Positions 9,183-17,026 of a stretch of 54,265 nucleotides of DNA are shown here, piece after piece. The first letter of the stretch is position 1; each line of letters opens with the position of its first letter. This DNA comes from a virus. A program made the translations under genes and the position numbers. Location: positions 1-54,265 of IMG/VR virus record IMGVR_UViG_3300048586_000088. One strand, given 5' to 3'. The notes under the pieces are model-generated. The model saw only the letters and a list, made by a program, of their open reading frames with translations, ran no database searches and was not told the DNA's origin.

Positions 9183-9473
9183 TTACTTGCGGCGGGTGTA
9201 TTCCATTACGATCTCTCGCAACTTTGGTCCGAAGACGGTATTTGCCATCTCCTGCTTTGCCAGTGCGTCCTCGCCCTCTGCCTCGTAGAACCGAATCGCC
9301 CGAATCTTGGCGATGATCTTGTCAGTGAGCGACTGCGATTCACTACTGGGGCCGACGAACAGCCCAATCCCCTTCAGACGAGCAAGAATCTCATCCCGTG
9401 TAGGGACTTGCTTGGCATATATAACAGGGCGCTGCATTGGAACCGACTTACCGCCTTGGAATTTCACTGCCAT
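9183..9473 (-). CDS. Small protein following major capsid gene
   Basis: The protein has 96 residues. Its start at 9473 lies 20 bp below a TACATTTG promoter box (9500-9493), after the capsid gene terminator. It is basic at the N-terminus and helical from about residue 45. I recognise no family. Its place between the capsid and connector genes suggests a head-completion or decoration role, but nothing in the sequence proves it. Confidence 0.65.
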   Translation of the reverse strand: MAVKFQGGKSVPMQRPVIYAKQVPTRDEILARLKGIGLFVGPSSESQSLTDKIIAKIRAIRFYEAEGEDALAKQEMANTVFGPKLREIVMEYTRRK

Positions 9474-9492
9474 GTTCGTTCGTGTTGGTGCC

Positions 9493-9500
9493 CAAATGTA
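9493..9500 (-). promoter_or_regulatory. Promoter -7 box TACATTTG (late type)
   Basis: On the minus strand TACATTTG matches the Bacteroidota TANNTTTG element. It lies just after the capsid terminator and about 20 bp before the start at 9473. I see no good TTG at the usual 19-bp spacing. It probably restarts transcription for the connector and tail genes. Confidence 0.55.
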
Positions 9501-9512
9501 GCGCGAAAAGAA

Positions 9513-9541
9513 GCGGGGCCATGTCCTAAGACAGGCCCCGC
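9513..9541 (-). terminator. Intrinsic terminator after major capsid gene
   Basis: The arms GCGGGGCC and GGCCCCGC, extended by TGTC/GACA around a CTAA loop, make a stem of about 12 bp. On the minus strand it is followed by TTCTTTT. It lies 24 bp downstream of the capsid stop and would confine the strongest transcript to the capsid block. Confidence 0.85.
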
Positions 9542-9564
9542 CACTTTCTGTACCGTTCCGTTCC

Positions 9565-10605
9565 TTACGCAGGAGCGCCGCACACGAACTTCAACACGCC
9601 CGTGCGGTCGTTCGAGCACCCCAGAGGGTTCAGGAACAGGTCGCCACGCGTCTTGATCTTCCACATATGCTTGATGTCACCACCCACGCAGATCTCCTGG
9701 TAGGCGATGTCGTACACCACGTCCGGCAGGCTGTTGGAGTTGATGGTGTACCAACGCTGGGTTCCCCCGCCGTCGATGTTCACCACACGACCCTCAGGGC
9801 CGTAAGCAGCGTGACGCGCCTTCGTGGCCATCGCCACCGATCCGCCGTTCACCAGGAACAGCGCCTTCTCGGCAAGGATGGTGTCCAGGCGACGATCGAA
9901 GTACGGAACGCCCATGCTGCCCATCTTGGCCGCAGCAGATGCGCCGGTCGGGTCGGTCGTCTCCATGCCGATCTTCCACATGTACTGCTTGAGCAGCGTT
10001 CCGCTCAATAGGCGACCGCCCGGCAGCTTGTTCTGCCACAGCACCGTGTCGATGTAGCCGAAGATGTCGGGGTTCCACGCAGCGGCCGGGATGTAGGTGG
10101 CGTTGCCGCTCACCGTGTACTGGCCGGCGTAGCTGTTCACGCCCGCGCTGGCGTCGAGGAAGGCGATCGCTTTGGCGGCCCAGAACTCGTCCATCAGCTT
10201 CATCTTCTTGAGCAGCGCACGCGCCACCACCTCCTCTTGGCTCCACATGCTCGTGAGGAACATCTCCTCGGTCAAGGAGAAGCTCTTCTCGAAGCACTCG
10301 GTCAAACCGTAGTTCACACAGTTGTCGCCGATCGGGTCACCGTCGATGGCGCACTGGTCGGTGCAGTCCTCGGGGTCGGTGTCGTCGCAATCGTCGATCC
10401 AACTGACCTTCAGTTCGCGGTCCTTCTCGGGGTTCTCCAGCACCTCGAAGCGGGCCGTCTGGTTCTGGAGGATCAACAAGGCAGGCTCCACGTCAGGGAC
10501 GTACTCCGCGTTGATGATGCTTTGGTCGGCCCAGATCTCCTGGACCTTGGCCTTGATCTCGAGCAGCTTTCCGCAGTCGAAATTCCCGGCAGTTGTAGTT
10601 GACAT
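9565..10605 (-). CDS. Major capsid protein
   Basis: The protein has 346 residues and is encoded after the scaffold-like gene and before a strong terminator, the classic place for the most abundant virion protein. The middle (FWAAKAIAFLDASAGVN) and the TINSNSLPDVVYDI and MWKIKTRGDLFLNP stretches fit an HK97-fold coat protein of Bacteroidota phages. Residues 70-105 are acidic and unusually Cys-rich (DDCDDTDPEDCTDQC, then two more Cys). This might be an E-loop with disulfides or a metal site. No protease gene is evident, so maturation may not need cleavage. Confidence 0.85.
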   Translation of the reverse strand: MSTTTAGNFDCGKLLEIKAKVQEIWADQSIINAEYVPDVEPALLILQNQTARFEVLENPEKDRELKVSWIDDCDDTDPEDCTDQCAIDGDPIGDNCVNYGLTECFEKSFSLTEEMFLTSMWSQEEVVARALLKKMKLMDEFWAAKAIAFLDASAGVNSYAGQYTVSGNATYIPAAAWNPDIFGYIDTVLWQNKLPGGRLLSGTLLKQYMWKIGMETTDPTGASAAAKMGSMGVPYFDRRLDTILAEKALFLVNGGSVAMATKARHAAYGPEGRVVNIDGGGTQRWYTINSNSLPDVVYDIAYQEICVGGDIKHMWKIKTRGDLFLNPLGCSNDRTGVLKFVCGAPA

Positions 10606-10629
10606 GGGTAAGGGGATTTAGGGTGAAAC

Positions 10630-11571
10630 CTAGATCACCCCATTCCGCTTGGCCGCTTCTTTCAGTTCAGCCCACTTGGATAACCGCTCCTTCACGTCGG
10701 GCAGCTTCTCGATGTCTGCGAACAGCTTGGCGTACTCGGCCGGCGTCTTGGGGTCGAACGCCCCGTCGCCTTTGCCCTTTCCGCCGCCACCGACCTTGTT
10801 GGGGTCGTCCGCTCCGCTGCGATCATCACCATCGGAGAACTCGTACATCTTGCTGGCGAGATCCTTGATGTGCGTTTCAAACTTGATGGGGTGCCCGTGG
10901 GCATCTTCAAGCCGACCACTTCCATCGGCCTTCATCGGCACGATGTCCACGATCTCGCCATCCTTCTCAACCAGTTGGTACTTGCCGCTCTTCACGGCGT
11001 TCTCCAGCAGAGACAGTTGCGCGTTCGCGATCGCCTCGTTCTTCGGTAGGATGGGATTCATCCCCTTCAACGTTGCGACGGCCTTGGACAGAACAGTGCG
11101 TTGGTCGCGTTCTGCTTTGAACTCCGAGCGAACCCGCTCCTCTGCCTCTTTCACCTTCTCCTCGATCGTCTGGGGGATGGCCGCCGTATGCTTCTCGAGT
11201 TCGAGGTACATAGGGTGTGCCTTCACCTGCTCGTCCGTGAGACTGGTGGCGGATTGCAGCTTCAGGGCCACGATGGCCTTGACAAGCTCCTTTCCTTTGG
11301 CATCGGTCGACTTCACTTGGTATTCGTCCCTCAATTCCTTCTCCAACGCTTCCAGTGCCTCACGCTTCCCTTGCGAGTAGCGTTCGGTCTTGACCTTCTC
11401 AACATCGCCGCGCAACGTGGCCACGCGCTCGGCGTCTTGCTTGGTCAGGAATTCGATGGCGTCGTCCTTGAATGACCCGTCCGCTTCTTTGAGTGCGGCA
11501 ACTCCCGTTTCGTCCAGTTTGTAAGTCGTGGACAGGACCCCTGTGAGAACTTCTTCAGCCGTCTTGGGCAT
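10630..11571 (-). CDS. Capsid scaffolding protein
   Basis: This 313-residue, highly charged, mostly helical protein lies 24 bp upstream of the capsid gene. It has long heptad-like stretches between residues 35 and 200 (AERVATLRGDVEKVKTER) and a flexible linker around residues 255-275 (KVGGGGKGKGDG). The C-terminus is a basic helix (LSKWAELKEAAKRNGVI), as in scaffolds that bind coat protein through a C-terminal helix. Composition and position identify it more than any motif. Confidence 0.8.
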   Translation of the reverse strand: MPKTAEEVLTGVLSTTYKLDETGVAALKEADGSFKDDAIEFLTKQDAERVATLRGDVEKVKTERYSQGKREALEALEKELRDEYQVKSTDAKGKELVKAIVALKLQSATSLTDEQVKAHPMYLELEKHTAAIPQTIEEKVKEAEERVRSEFKAERDQRTVLSKAVATLKGMNPILPKNEAIANAQLSLLENAVKSGKYQLVEKDGEIVDIVPMKADGSGRLEDAHGHPIKFETHIKDLASKMYEFSDGDDRSGADDPNKVGGGGKGKGDGAFDPKTPAEYAKLFADIEKLPDVKERLSKWAELKEAAKRNGVI

Positions 11572-11572
11572 G

Positions 11573-11800
11573 TTACTTCGTTTTGGTGGGTTGCTCTTTC
11601 GTCGCCGCTTCGACCTGGGCCTTCACGCCCTGGCGGATCTCGGCGGGGATCATGGTGCGGCCGCTGCCCACCACGCGCTCCTCAAGTACCTCGAAGCGGC
11701 TCATCATGCCCTTGGCGCGGATGGCTTGCAGCCCTACCTCGTCCACGACATAGCGGTTGCCCGTCTTGATGTTCTGGATGGTGATAGCCTTGGTGCTCAT
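11573..11800 (-). CDS. Small head-region protein
   Basis: The protein has 75 residues and its ATG overlaps the preceding stop as ATGA. Its opening (TIQNIKTGNRYVVDEVG) resembles the start of the next upstream protein (LIQNIRNGSEKRVSARTW). The two may therefore share a small N-terminal fold by duplication. The C-terminus is Lys/Thr-rich. The function is unknown, and its location suggests a head-assembly or head-tail component. Confidence 0.65.
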   Translation of the reverse strand: MSTKAITIQNIKTGNRYVVDEVGLQAIRAKGMMSRFEVLEERVVGSGRTMIPAEIRQGVKAQVEAATKEQPTKTK

Positions 11801-12354
11801 GCTGCGAGGGCTTTGGCCTTCATCTTCCAGCCGGGGACCTGTGCCTTTTTGGGGCTGAGGCTGGCCTTGTCGAGGGCTTCGTTGATGGCGTTGATGGACG
11901 CGGCGGCCAGTTCCTTGTAGGTCGTGATGCCGATGGCGTTGAGCAGTTCAGCGACCTTCGGGCCGATGCCTTCCACCTTGGTGAGGTCTTGGCCGGGGGC
12001 TGTCGGGGGCGCTGGGGCCGATTCAGCCTCCACGATGGCCTCAGCTACCAGGGAAGCCTCGACAACGGCAGCAGGGGCCGTTTCCGCCTCCACCTTCAAC
12101 CCGCTCACCAGCGCGGCGTCCTGCACAGCCTTCGCCGCGTGCGCCTTGTTCTCCGCTTCGGTGATCTCGGGAGGAACGAACGTGGGTTGATCGCCCTTCA
12201 CCACAACGCCGGGAGGTTTGGGGGCCGTGCGCGATACCAGGCGGAAGCCCTTGCGGACATCGCCCTGCTCAACGCTGTTTCTCATCAGGTCCCACGTTCT
12301 GGCGCTCACGCGCTTCTCGGAACCGTTGCGGATGTTTTGGATCAGTACGAACAT
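11797..12354 (-). CDS. Helix-hairpin-helix domain protein in head operon
   Basis: The protein has 185 residues. It has an N-terminal 45-residue basic domain related to its downstream neighbour, then an Ala/Pro/Glu-rich linker (residues 70-125). Next comes LTKVEGIGPKVAELLNAIG, the GxG hairpin of HhH (HHH_5-like) non-specific DNA-binding domains, and the C-terminal tail is basic. A DNA-binding protein among capsid genes could contact packaged or portal-proximal DNA. That role is inference. Confidence 0.75.
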   Translation of the reverse strand: MFVLIQNIRNGSEKRVSARTWDLMRNSVEQGDVRKGFRLVSRTAPKPPGVVVKGDQPTFVPPEITEAENKAHAAKAVQDAALVSGLKVEAETAPAAVVEASLVAEAIVEAESAPAPPTAPGQDLTKVEGIGPKVAELLNAIGITTYKELAAASINAINEALDKASLSPKKAQVPGWKMKAKALAA

Positions 12355-12372
12355 GCTCAGGTGTTGATGGGG

Positions 12373-12403
12373 CGAATGTAGTCACGAAACATTCACCTGA
12401 CAA
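12373..12403 (-). promoter_or_regulatory. Promoter for HhH-scaffold-capsid operon
   Basis: On the minus strand TTG (12403-12401), 20 bp and TACATTCG (12380-12373) lie just ahead of the start at 12354. This fits TTG-N17-23-TANNTTTG with one mismatch in the -7 box. Confidence 0.6.
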
Positions 12404-12960
12404 CATGGCGGCGTTCGGACCGTTCGCGTTCGCGTAGAACTTCAGACCTGAACTGCCTACCTGAGAAAGTCTATGACTGCTTAGACCAGAAGATCTTTCG
12501 AGGATGACCCCCCTTTCCCCCCAGAGTAGTTCTGAGTTGGGAAAGATGGCCTCCCCGGTGGTCTGTGCTGCTTGAGCCAGTTAGTCCCCCTGAGTGTGCC
12601 CCGGACGCCTACGCCCTACGTTTGCACGCACCCCGTGTTGATTCACGATGTCCGGTCTTTCCCTTCGAGGGCAGCCGCTTCGTGGAGGTGGTGGTGTGCT
12701 AGTATGGGTTGATCGGTAGTGCCCTCTGCCTTGCAAGGGCTTTTAACCGGGAGCTACCCGTCATGCGCAAGAACTCCGAACCTACGCATTCAATCGCCGC
12801 GACTGGGACACCGCTTATTTAGCCCCTATCACACACCACCATGTCCAAGAACGGCGAAGACCGGAGAACAGATTGCGCCTGTTTCCGGTCTTCAGTGTGG
12901 TTGGCAGCGTGCGGGCTACGCAACCGACGATCTTGAACCGAACACCGCGCAATGATGTTC
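12404..12960 (-). ncRNA. Candidate large structured non-coding RNA
   Basis: This gene-free stretch of about 550 bp lies between two head genes. It has a perfect consensus promoter (TTG-N19-TATGTTTG, 12994-12965) just upstream and no convincing reading frame. Read on the minus strand it forms successive hairpins: CCGAACA/TGTTCGG (12962-12938); GGTTG/CAACC with inner GCGT/ACGC; a stem of about 15 bp at 12893-12856; CCTTGCAAGG; CTTTCCC/GGGAAAG with nested CAGA/TCTG; GAAAG/CTTTC with nested GTCTA/TAGAC; and TTCAG/CTGAA. It could be a long structured leader of the next operon instead of a free RNA. Confidence 0.6.
12856..12893. repeat. Strong inverted repeat within the candidate RNA
   Basis: GAAGACCGGAGAACAG and CTGTTTCCGGTCTTC flank a 7-nt loop. 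The stem is about 15 bp with a single bulged base. No T-run follows on either side, so it looks like a structural element and not a terminator. Confidence 0.85.
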
Positions 12961-12964
12961 GGCA

Positions 12965-12994
12965 CAAACATACGAACGAATCCGATCCGCGCAA
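12965..12994 (-). promoter_or_regulatory. Promoter of the structured region
   Basis: On the minus strand TTG (12994-12992), 19 bp and TATGTTTG (12972-12965) make a full Bacteroidota consensus promoter. The predicted start near 12960 coincides with the 5' arm of the first hairpin. It lies directly after the terminator of the MuF-like gene. Confidence 0.75.
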
Positions 12995-13008
12995 CAACAA
13001 AACAGAAA

Positions 13009-13026
13009 GCCGCCCTCACGAGCGGC
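13009..13026 (-). terminator. Terminator after MuF-like gene
   Basis: On the minus strand GCCGC, an 8-nt loop and GCGGC are followed by TTTCTGTTTTG. It lies 19 bp beyond the stop at 13046 and separates the portal transcript from the structured RNA region. Confidence 0.75.
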
Positions 13027-13045
13027 CTCCTGTCCTTGTCGGGAA

Positions 13046-13963
13046 CTATGGCTTGGGAAGGTCCGGGCGCCTTCGGACAGCCTCTTCATAAGGAATATAA
13101 AGGAGCCGATGACGGCAAAACCATCTTCCCCGATCCTCCAATGGGTTGTAGTCCGTGATCACGCCGCTGTCCGCCTCAGCCTTCGTCCGGGGCAGCAGCG
13201 GGTCCCGCTCCCACGTCTTCGCCTCCTCCGTTGTGAAGACCTTGTTGTTCCGCTTCCGGCAGAAGCCGCGCGATGTTTCGATCAGGCCGCCCGAATAGAT
13301 GAAGTACTTGAGATCCAGCCGCGCCGCGAACTCGTTGTTCGTGATGCTATCCGCCACTTGGTACGCATCCAGCACGAACCCGCCGATGTTCCGCTCCAGG
13401 ATGCCAGCCGTCCGCGCCGTGCCTTGGATCTGCACGCGCAGTTGCCGCTCCAGCTTCTTCATCGGTATGCCAGCGGCCACAGCCTTCGCCACCAGCTTCT
13501 TGATCTCGTCGCGGGCGATCTCCGTCCGCTGCACTTGGCTCAGGTAGCCCTTGGGCCGCACCTTGCCCTTTGCGTCCAGCCCAAGGCGCTGTTGCAGCCG
13601 CTTTATCACGGCCTTCTTGATCGCGGCATACTCCCCGCGCTTCGGCTCGGCGATGCTCTGGTAGTACCGCGCGTTCATGGACAGAAGCTGCCCCGTGCCC
13701 TTGGCCGTCGCCCGTGCCACCTTGGCCAGCCCTACCTGCTCGATCTTGTCGAATATGGTATCAATGGCCTTGCCCGTGCTCACGAAGCCTTTGCGCGATG
13801 TTATGCGGCCCCCGTCCTCCTGCAACGAACGCTGCACCTCGGCCACCAGCCGCTTGAACAGCAGCTTCTCGATACCGGCAAGGTCCCGGAAGCGGGCCTT
13901 CTGCTCGGCGGATAGCAGCCTGTCGCTGGCCTGCGATAGCTTCAGGAGTTCGGCGTTGGTCAT
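13046..13963 (-). CDS. MuF-like minor head protein
   Basis: The protein has 305 residues and starts by ATGA overlap with the portal gene. It has a long basic helical N-terminal half and a C-terminal SGGLIETSRGFCRKRNNKVF, then RGRWFCRHRLLYIP. The ETSR-F-C and final RHRL signature is that of phage Mu F / SPP1 gp7-type head morphogenesis proteins, which bind the portal and enter the procapsid in low copy. The place directly after portal is the family's usual one. Confidence 0.85.
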   Translation of the reverse strand: MTNAELLKLSQASDRLLSAEQKARFRDLAGIEKLLFKRLVAEVQRSLQEDGGRITSRKGFVSTGKAIDTIFDKIEQVGLAKVARATAKGTGQLLSMNARYYQSIAEPKRGEYAAIKKAVIKRLQQRLGLDAKGKVRPKGYLSQVQRTEIARDEIKKLVAKAVAAGIPMKKLERQLRVQIQGTARTAGILERNIGGFVLDAYQVADSITNNEFAARLDLKYFIYSGGLIETSRGFCRKRNNKVFTTEEAKTWERDPLLPRTKAEADSGVITDYNPLEDRGRWFCRHRLLYIPYEEAVRRRPDLPKP

Positions 13964-16002
13964 GCTGTGGCATCATTTCCGGGGCTGTCCGGCAGGTCGT
14001 CCGTTTCGTCGCCCGTGCTGGCGGCGTCATCCGTGCCCGCGTCCCCGTCGCCTTCGTCCGTTCCTTCCTCCGTGCCAAGGTCCATGCGCGGGTCGCCCGT
14101 AGCCCCCTGCTCCTCGATCGCATCGATCAGTTCAGCCACGATGCTGTCGATCATCTTCTGTTGCTCGGGCCTCGACATGCCGTAGAAGTCCACCGGCATA
14201 CCTGCCTCGTCCATCTTCAGCCCGGCGCGTTCCTCGGCCTCTGCGAACACATACGCCATGTTCACCCACAGCACCTTGTTCTCCAATGTCGTCAAGTCCT
14301 GCGAGATCATTGTGGTGATCGTGCTCTCTGTCTTCCCGAGGAACGGATCGAATGACGCCATCACTTGCGCCTTCTTCAGTTCGCGCGGGTCGTCCGCATA
14401 TATGTCCTGCAACACGCTGTCGTTCACCCCGGCAATGGACGAACTCGAAGCCCCGGCCGCCCGCAGCTTCTCCATCAGCGCGATCCGCTCGGAAAGCGTC
14501 TCGAAGCGCATGTTGCGCGGGAACTCATGCCGAACCTCCAGCTTCTTCATGCCTTCCACGCCGTTCGTGTAGCTGGCCAGCAGCTTGTACACCAGGATTC
14601 GGCTCTGGCTGTACCAGTCGGCACCCGGCTTGAGCGTATCGTACACGCTTTGCAGGTCGATCAGTTCGCCCGTGGCGGTATCGCCCGCCGATGGGTTACG
14701 GAATCGGTCGGAGTTGTAGACCGAACGGTAGCAGGATTCCTCCAGCTTCGTCACATACTTATCCTGCCATTCCAAAACCTCCACGGGCAGTTGCACGTAG
14801 TGCGTGATGTTCGCAAGGTCGAACGCCTCGGCCTTATCCTTGGGCATGCGCAGGGTGATGTGGTCCTGCCCGCTGGTGTGTACCTCCATGCCCGATCCGC
14901 CGCACGCCTTGCACTTGTTCTCCCCCCCGGCCTCCCATCCATCATTACAGTCCGTGTACCGCCCGTCCGGGTGCTTGTACCCCCGGCAAGGGTTCTCGAA
15001 GCTGATCTTTTGAAGGAAGGCATGCAGAGACGCGCTCAGGTCCAACTCGCTGCCCGACTTGATGCCCTTTAGCATGTACGGAACGGCCGCATGCCACAGG
15101 TTCACCATCGTCTCGCCCTTGGTCTCCTGGTCGGGCACGTATCCAAGCCGGAACGCCTGCACCATGCCGGTGCCGTGCTGGTAGAACACCACCTCGTACA
15201 ACTCCTCCTGGCTCACGCGCATATAGTAAGATCCCTCGCGCGTCATCACCACGGCTCCGGTATCCACCAGCTTGCCCCCCTTGTCCATCAGCACGTCCTC
15301 CAGCGATGCGCTGACCGTTCGTGGGTCCACCTGCCGGAACACGATGTGGTGGTTGTCCGTGTACAGCCAGAACTGGTGGCCCTCCTTCGTCGTGGGCTTT
15401 ACAGGCTCCTGAGCCTTGCCCCGTGCTGGCTTTGCAGGAGCAGCGCCCAACTCGTACTGAATCGTGCGATGCACCAACAGCCAGCGCAGGATGCCGTTGA
15501 AGTACTCAAAATTCCATGCGTCGGCACACGAGATGATCGACGGGTAGACCTCCTTCGGCTCAGTGCTCGTGCGCAGCACCAGGCAGAAGGCGTTGGGGTC
15601 GATGGCGCCTTGGTCGATCAGTACGCTGCTGAAGTAGTGGTCCACCGACTTCCCCGCGTAGAACGCCGCCGCCGCCTTCATCAGCTTCTGGTCGGCCTCC
15701 TTCTGGTCCGCTCCGAATGTGATGCTGTCCACGGTCGGCTTCACCTTGGGGATCTTCCTGGCCGGGGCGATCAGCGTGTTGGAGATTGCCGGGGTGATCA
15801 GTTGCGTCAGCCGCAGGCGCTGCTTGTGGGCCTCCTCGCTCTCGCGGATGTTGAACCGGGCGATCAGGTGCGCCGCGTTCTTTCCGGTGATCATGGGCCG
15901 GTAAAGGCGGTCGTTCAGGTCTACGACGTGGGCGTAGTGCTTGTGCTTGACCTTTCCGGTGACCAGTGGCCTGGCGATGCGTAGCGCGTCTGCGAGTTGC
16001 AT
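13960..16002 (-). CDS. Portal protein
   Basis: The protein has 680 residues. It lies downstream of the terminase genes and overlaps the MuF-like gene as ATGA. The centre contains a four-Cys segment (CRGYKHPDGRYTDC, later CKACGGSG) that looks like a zinc-stabilised insertion in the clip or wing region. The C-terminal 45 residues are strongly acidic (DEGDGDAGTDDAAS). Size, order and overall layout fit portals of Bacteroidota siphoviruses, which form the dodecameric DNA channel. No short motif proves it. Confidence 0.8.
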   Translation of the reverse strand: MQLADALRIARPLVTGKVKHKHYAHVVDLNDRLYRPMITGKNAAHLIARFNIRESEEAHKQRLRLTQLITPAISNTLIAPARKIPKVKPTVDSITFGADQKEADQKLMKAAAAFYAGKSVDHYFSSVLIDQGAIDPNAFCLVLRTSTEPKEVYPSIISCADAWNFEYFNGILRWLLVHRTIQYELGAAPAKPARGKAQEPVKPTTKEGHQFWLYTDNHHIVFRQVDPRTVSASLEDVLMDKGGKLVDTGAVVMTREGSYYMRVSQEELYEVVFYQHGTGMVQAFRLGYVPDQETKGETMVNLWHAAVPYMLKGIKSGSELDLSASLHAFLQKISFENPCRGYKHPDGRYTDCNDGWEAGGENKCKACGGSGMEVHTSGQDHITLRMPKDKAEAFDLANITHYVQLPVEVLEWQDKYVTKLEESCYRSVYNSDRFRNPSAGDTATGELIDLQSVYDTLKPGADWYSQSRILVYKLLASYTNGVEGMKKLEVRHEFPRNMRFETLSERIALMEKLRAAGASSSSIAGVNDSVLQDIYADDPRELKKAQVMASFDPFLGKTESTITTMISQDLTTLENKVLWVNMAYVFAEAEERAGLKMDEAGMPVDFYGMSRPEQQKMIDSIVAELIDAIEEQGATGDPRMDLGTEEGTDEGDGDAGTDDAASTGDETDDLPDSPGNDATA

Positions 16003-16020
16003 GGGTGGGTGTTGTGGCGG

Positions 16021-16028
16021 TAAATGTA
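16021..16028 (-). promoter_or_regulatory. Possible promoter -7 box before portal
   Basis: The minus strand reads TACATTTA, one base from TANNTTTG, 19 bp before the portal ATG. No TTG sits at the expected distance, so this is a weak call. A cluster of small genes ends just upstream. Confidence 0.4.
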
Positions 16029-16044
16029 GCCACTTCCCTCCGTG

Positions 16045-16596
16045 CTACTCCCCCAGCATCTTAGCGGCGATCGGGTCGGCGCGGAGGGTTTCCCATGCCT
16101 TCCGCTGCTCCGGGTAGATGTCCGGGTCGCATGGGCACTTGTTGATGTAGTCCATCGCCAGCCTCAGGGCCTGCTCTGCCGGGATGGCGCGTTCAACTAA
16201 GGCGGCGGCGTAGCCCTCCTGCCTTGCCCCGACAACCGAATAAGCTAATGCAGCATCGGTGGTGTGCAGGTGCAGGTGATTTTCAAACAATGGCATCGGA
16301 TACCGCTCTGCCGCCTGATCCTCGGCGCTGGTCGTGGGTCGTTCTGGTGTGTTCATGGTCAATTTGTAGTATTCGTTCGCGGCCTTCATCATGCCATCGC
16401 ATCGCGGGTCGTGGTATGCGTCATCGTCATCCACCTCGCAGTACTTGTAGACCTCGGCAACGAGCGCCATGCCCGCTTTCTGCTCTGCTTCACTCATCCC
16501 CTCCAGCCTCATCCCGAACCGTAGCACGGCATCTTGGTCCTCGGGGCCAAGTTCGAGGCATTCTACGGCGGCTTCTATGATCTCTTGAATGTTCAT
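16045..16596 (-). CDS. Hypothetical accessory protein
   Basis: The protein has 183 residues. It is acidic and helical at the N-terminus (LELGPEDQDAVLRF), with a Cys/His-containing middle (DDDDAYHDPRCDGM) and a C-terminal INKCPCDPDIYPEQRKAW. I recognise no family. It is the last small gene before the portal and has an untranslated AT-rich leader upstream (16597-16657). Confidence 0.7.
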   Translation of the reverse strand: MNIQEIIEAAVECLELGPEDQDAVLRFGMRLEGMSEAEQKAGMALVAEVYKYCEVDDDDAYHDPRCDGMMKAANEYYKLTMNTPERPTTSAEDQAAERYPMPLFENHLHLHTTDAALAYSVVGARQEGYAAALVERAIPAEQALRLAMDYINKCPCDPDIYPEQRKAWETLRADPIAAKMLGE

Positions 16597-16643
16597 GTTG
16601 TCGTTTGTTGGACGGGTATGTTATGTTAATGTGGTTTATTTCC

Positions 16644-16654
16644 TAGTTGGCCCC
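16644..16654. repeat. Inverted-repeat arm flanking a small gene (left)
   Basis: TAGTTGGCCCC at 16644-16654 is the exact reverse complement of GGGGCCAACTA at 16954-16964. The two arms bracket the gene at 16658-16906. The right arm is also the edge of the 59-bp repeat at 16959-17017. Confidence 0.65.
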
Positions 16655-16657
16655 CAT

Positions 16658-16906
16658 TCAATACCGCTCACCGATGTAAAGGAATCTCTTGCCAAAGTGG
16701 GGGGCATCAGGCTTTACGAACTGGTTGCCATTGAAGTCAACGTACTCCCAGCCCTTGCCAAGGTGAGCCTTATCAAGTTCCGGTTCCTCGAATTTAACAT
16801 CGCCAAAGGACTGATACCCACCCGCCTCTTGCTGAACAGCCACCAGCACCTCCGCGTCATCCGGGAACTGTTCGAGCCACTTTCTGAAGTCTGCTACCGT
16901 TACCAT
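16658..16906 (-). CDS. Hypothetical small protein (cassette-like)
   Basis: This 82-residue acidic protein starts MVTVADFRKWLEQFPDDAEV, a pattern seen in many small phage proteins of unknown role (position-to-value proteins of the DxxFRxWLxxFPDDAxV type). It is bracketed by an 11-bp inverted repeat. I assign no function. Confidence 0.7.
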   Translation of the reverse strand: MVTVADFRKWLEQFPDDAEVLVAVQQEAGGYQSFGDVKFEEPELDKAHLGKGWEYVDFNGNQFVKPDAPHFGKRFLYIGERY

Positions 16907-16958
16907 GTGTCGTGCTTATTACCTGTTACCTAATGCCTGAAGAGAAAAGAACTGGGGC

Positions 16959-17017
16959 CAACTACAGCTTGTCGCAAGCCCGCCAAATGCGCGGGCCAGC
17001 GTCAAGCAATGTCCGTT
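16959..17017. repeat. Cassette-end repeat, copy 1
   Basis: It begins CAACTACAGCTTGTCGCAAG and ends with GCGCGGGCC, CGTCAA and TGTCCGTT. The same ordered blocks recur at 17648-17716. It lies 10 bp beyond the stop of the zinc-ribbon gene at 17027-17305. The two copies are diverged, so the relation rests on shared blocks in the same order and spacing. Confidence 0.6.
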
Positions 17018-17026
17018 GTGCCACAT

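Noticed and set aside
12700-12775. Possible tRNA (GGTTGATCGGTAGTGC ... CTTGCAAGG)
   Set aside because: The D-arm-like and anticodon-like parts are not followed by a TPsiC arm (no GTTCRANYC) and no acceptor stem forms. It is better explained as part of the structured region.
12719-13019. Short open frames on both strands in the gene-free head region (for example 12719-12955 plus, 12819-13019 minus)
   Set aside because: They have no similarity, no coupling to neighbours and run through strong hairpins and the promoter. Composition does not resemble the phage's proteins.
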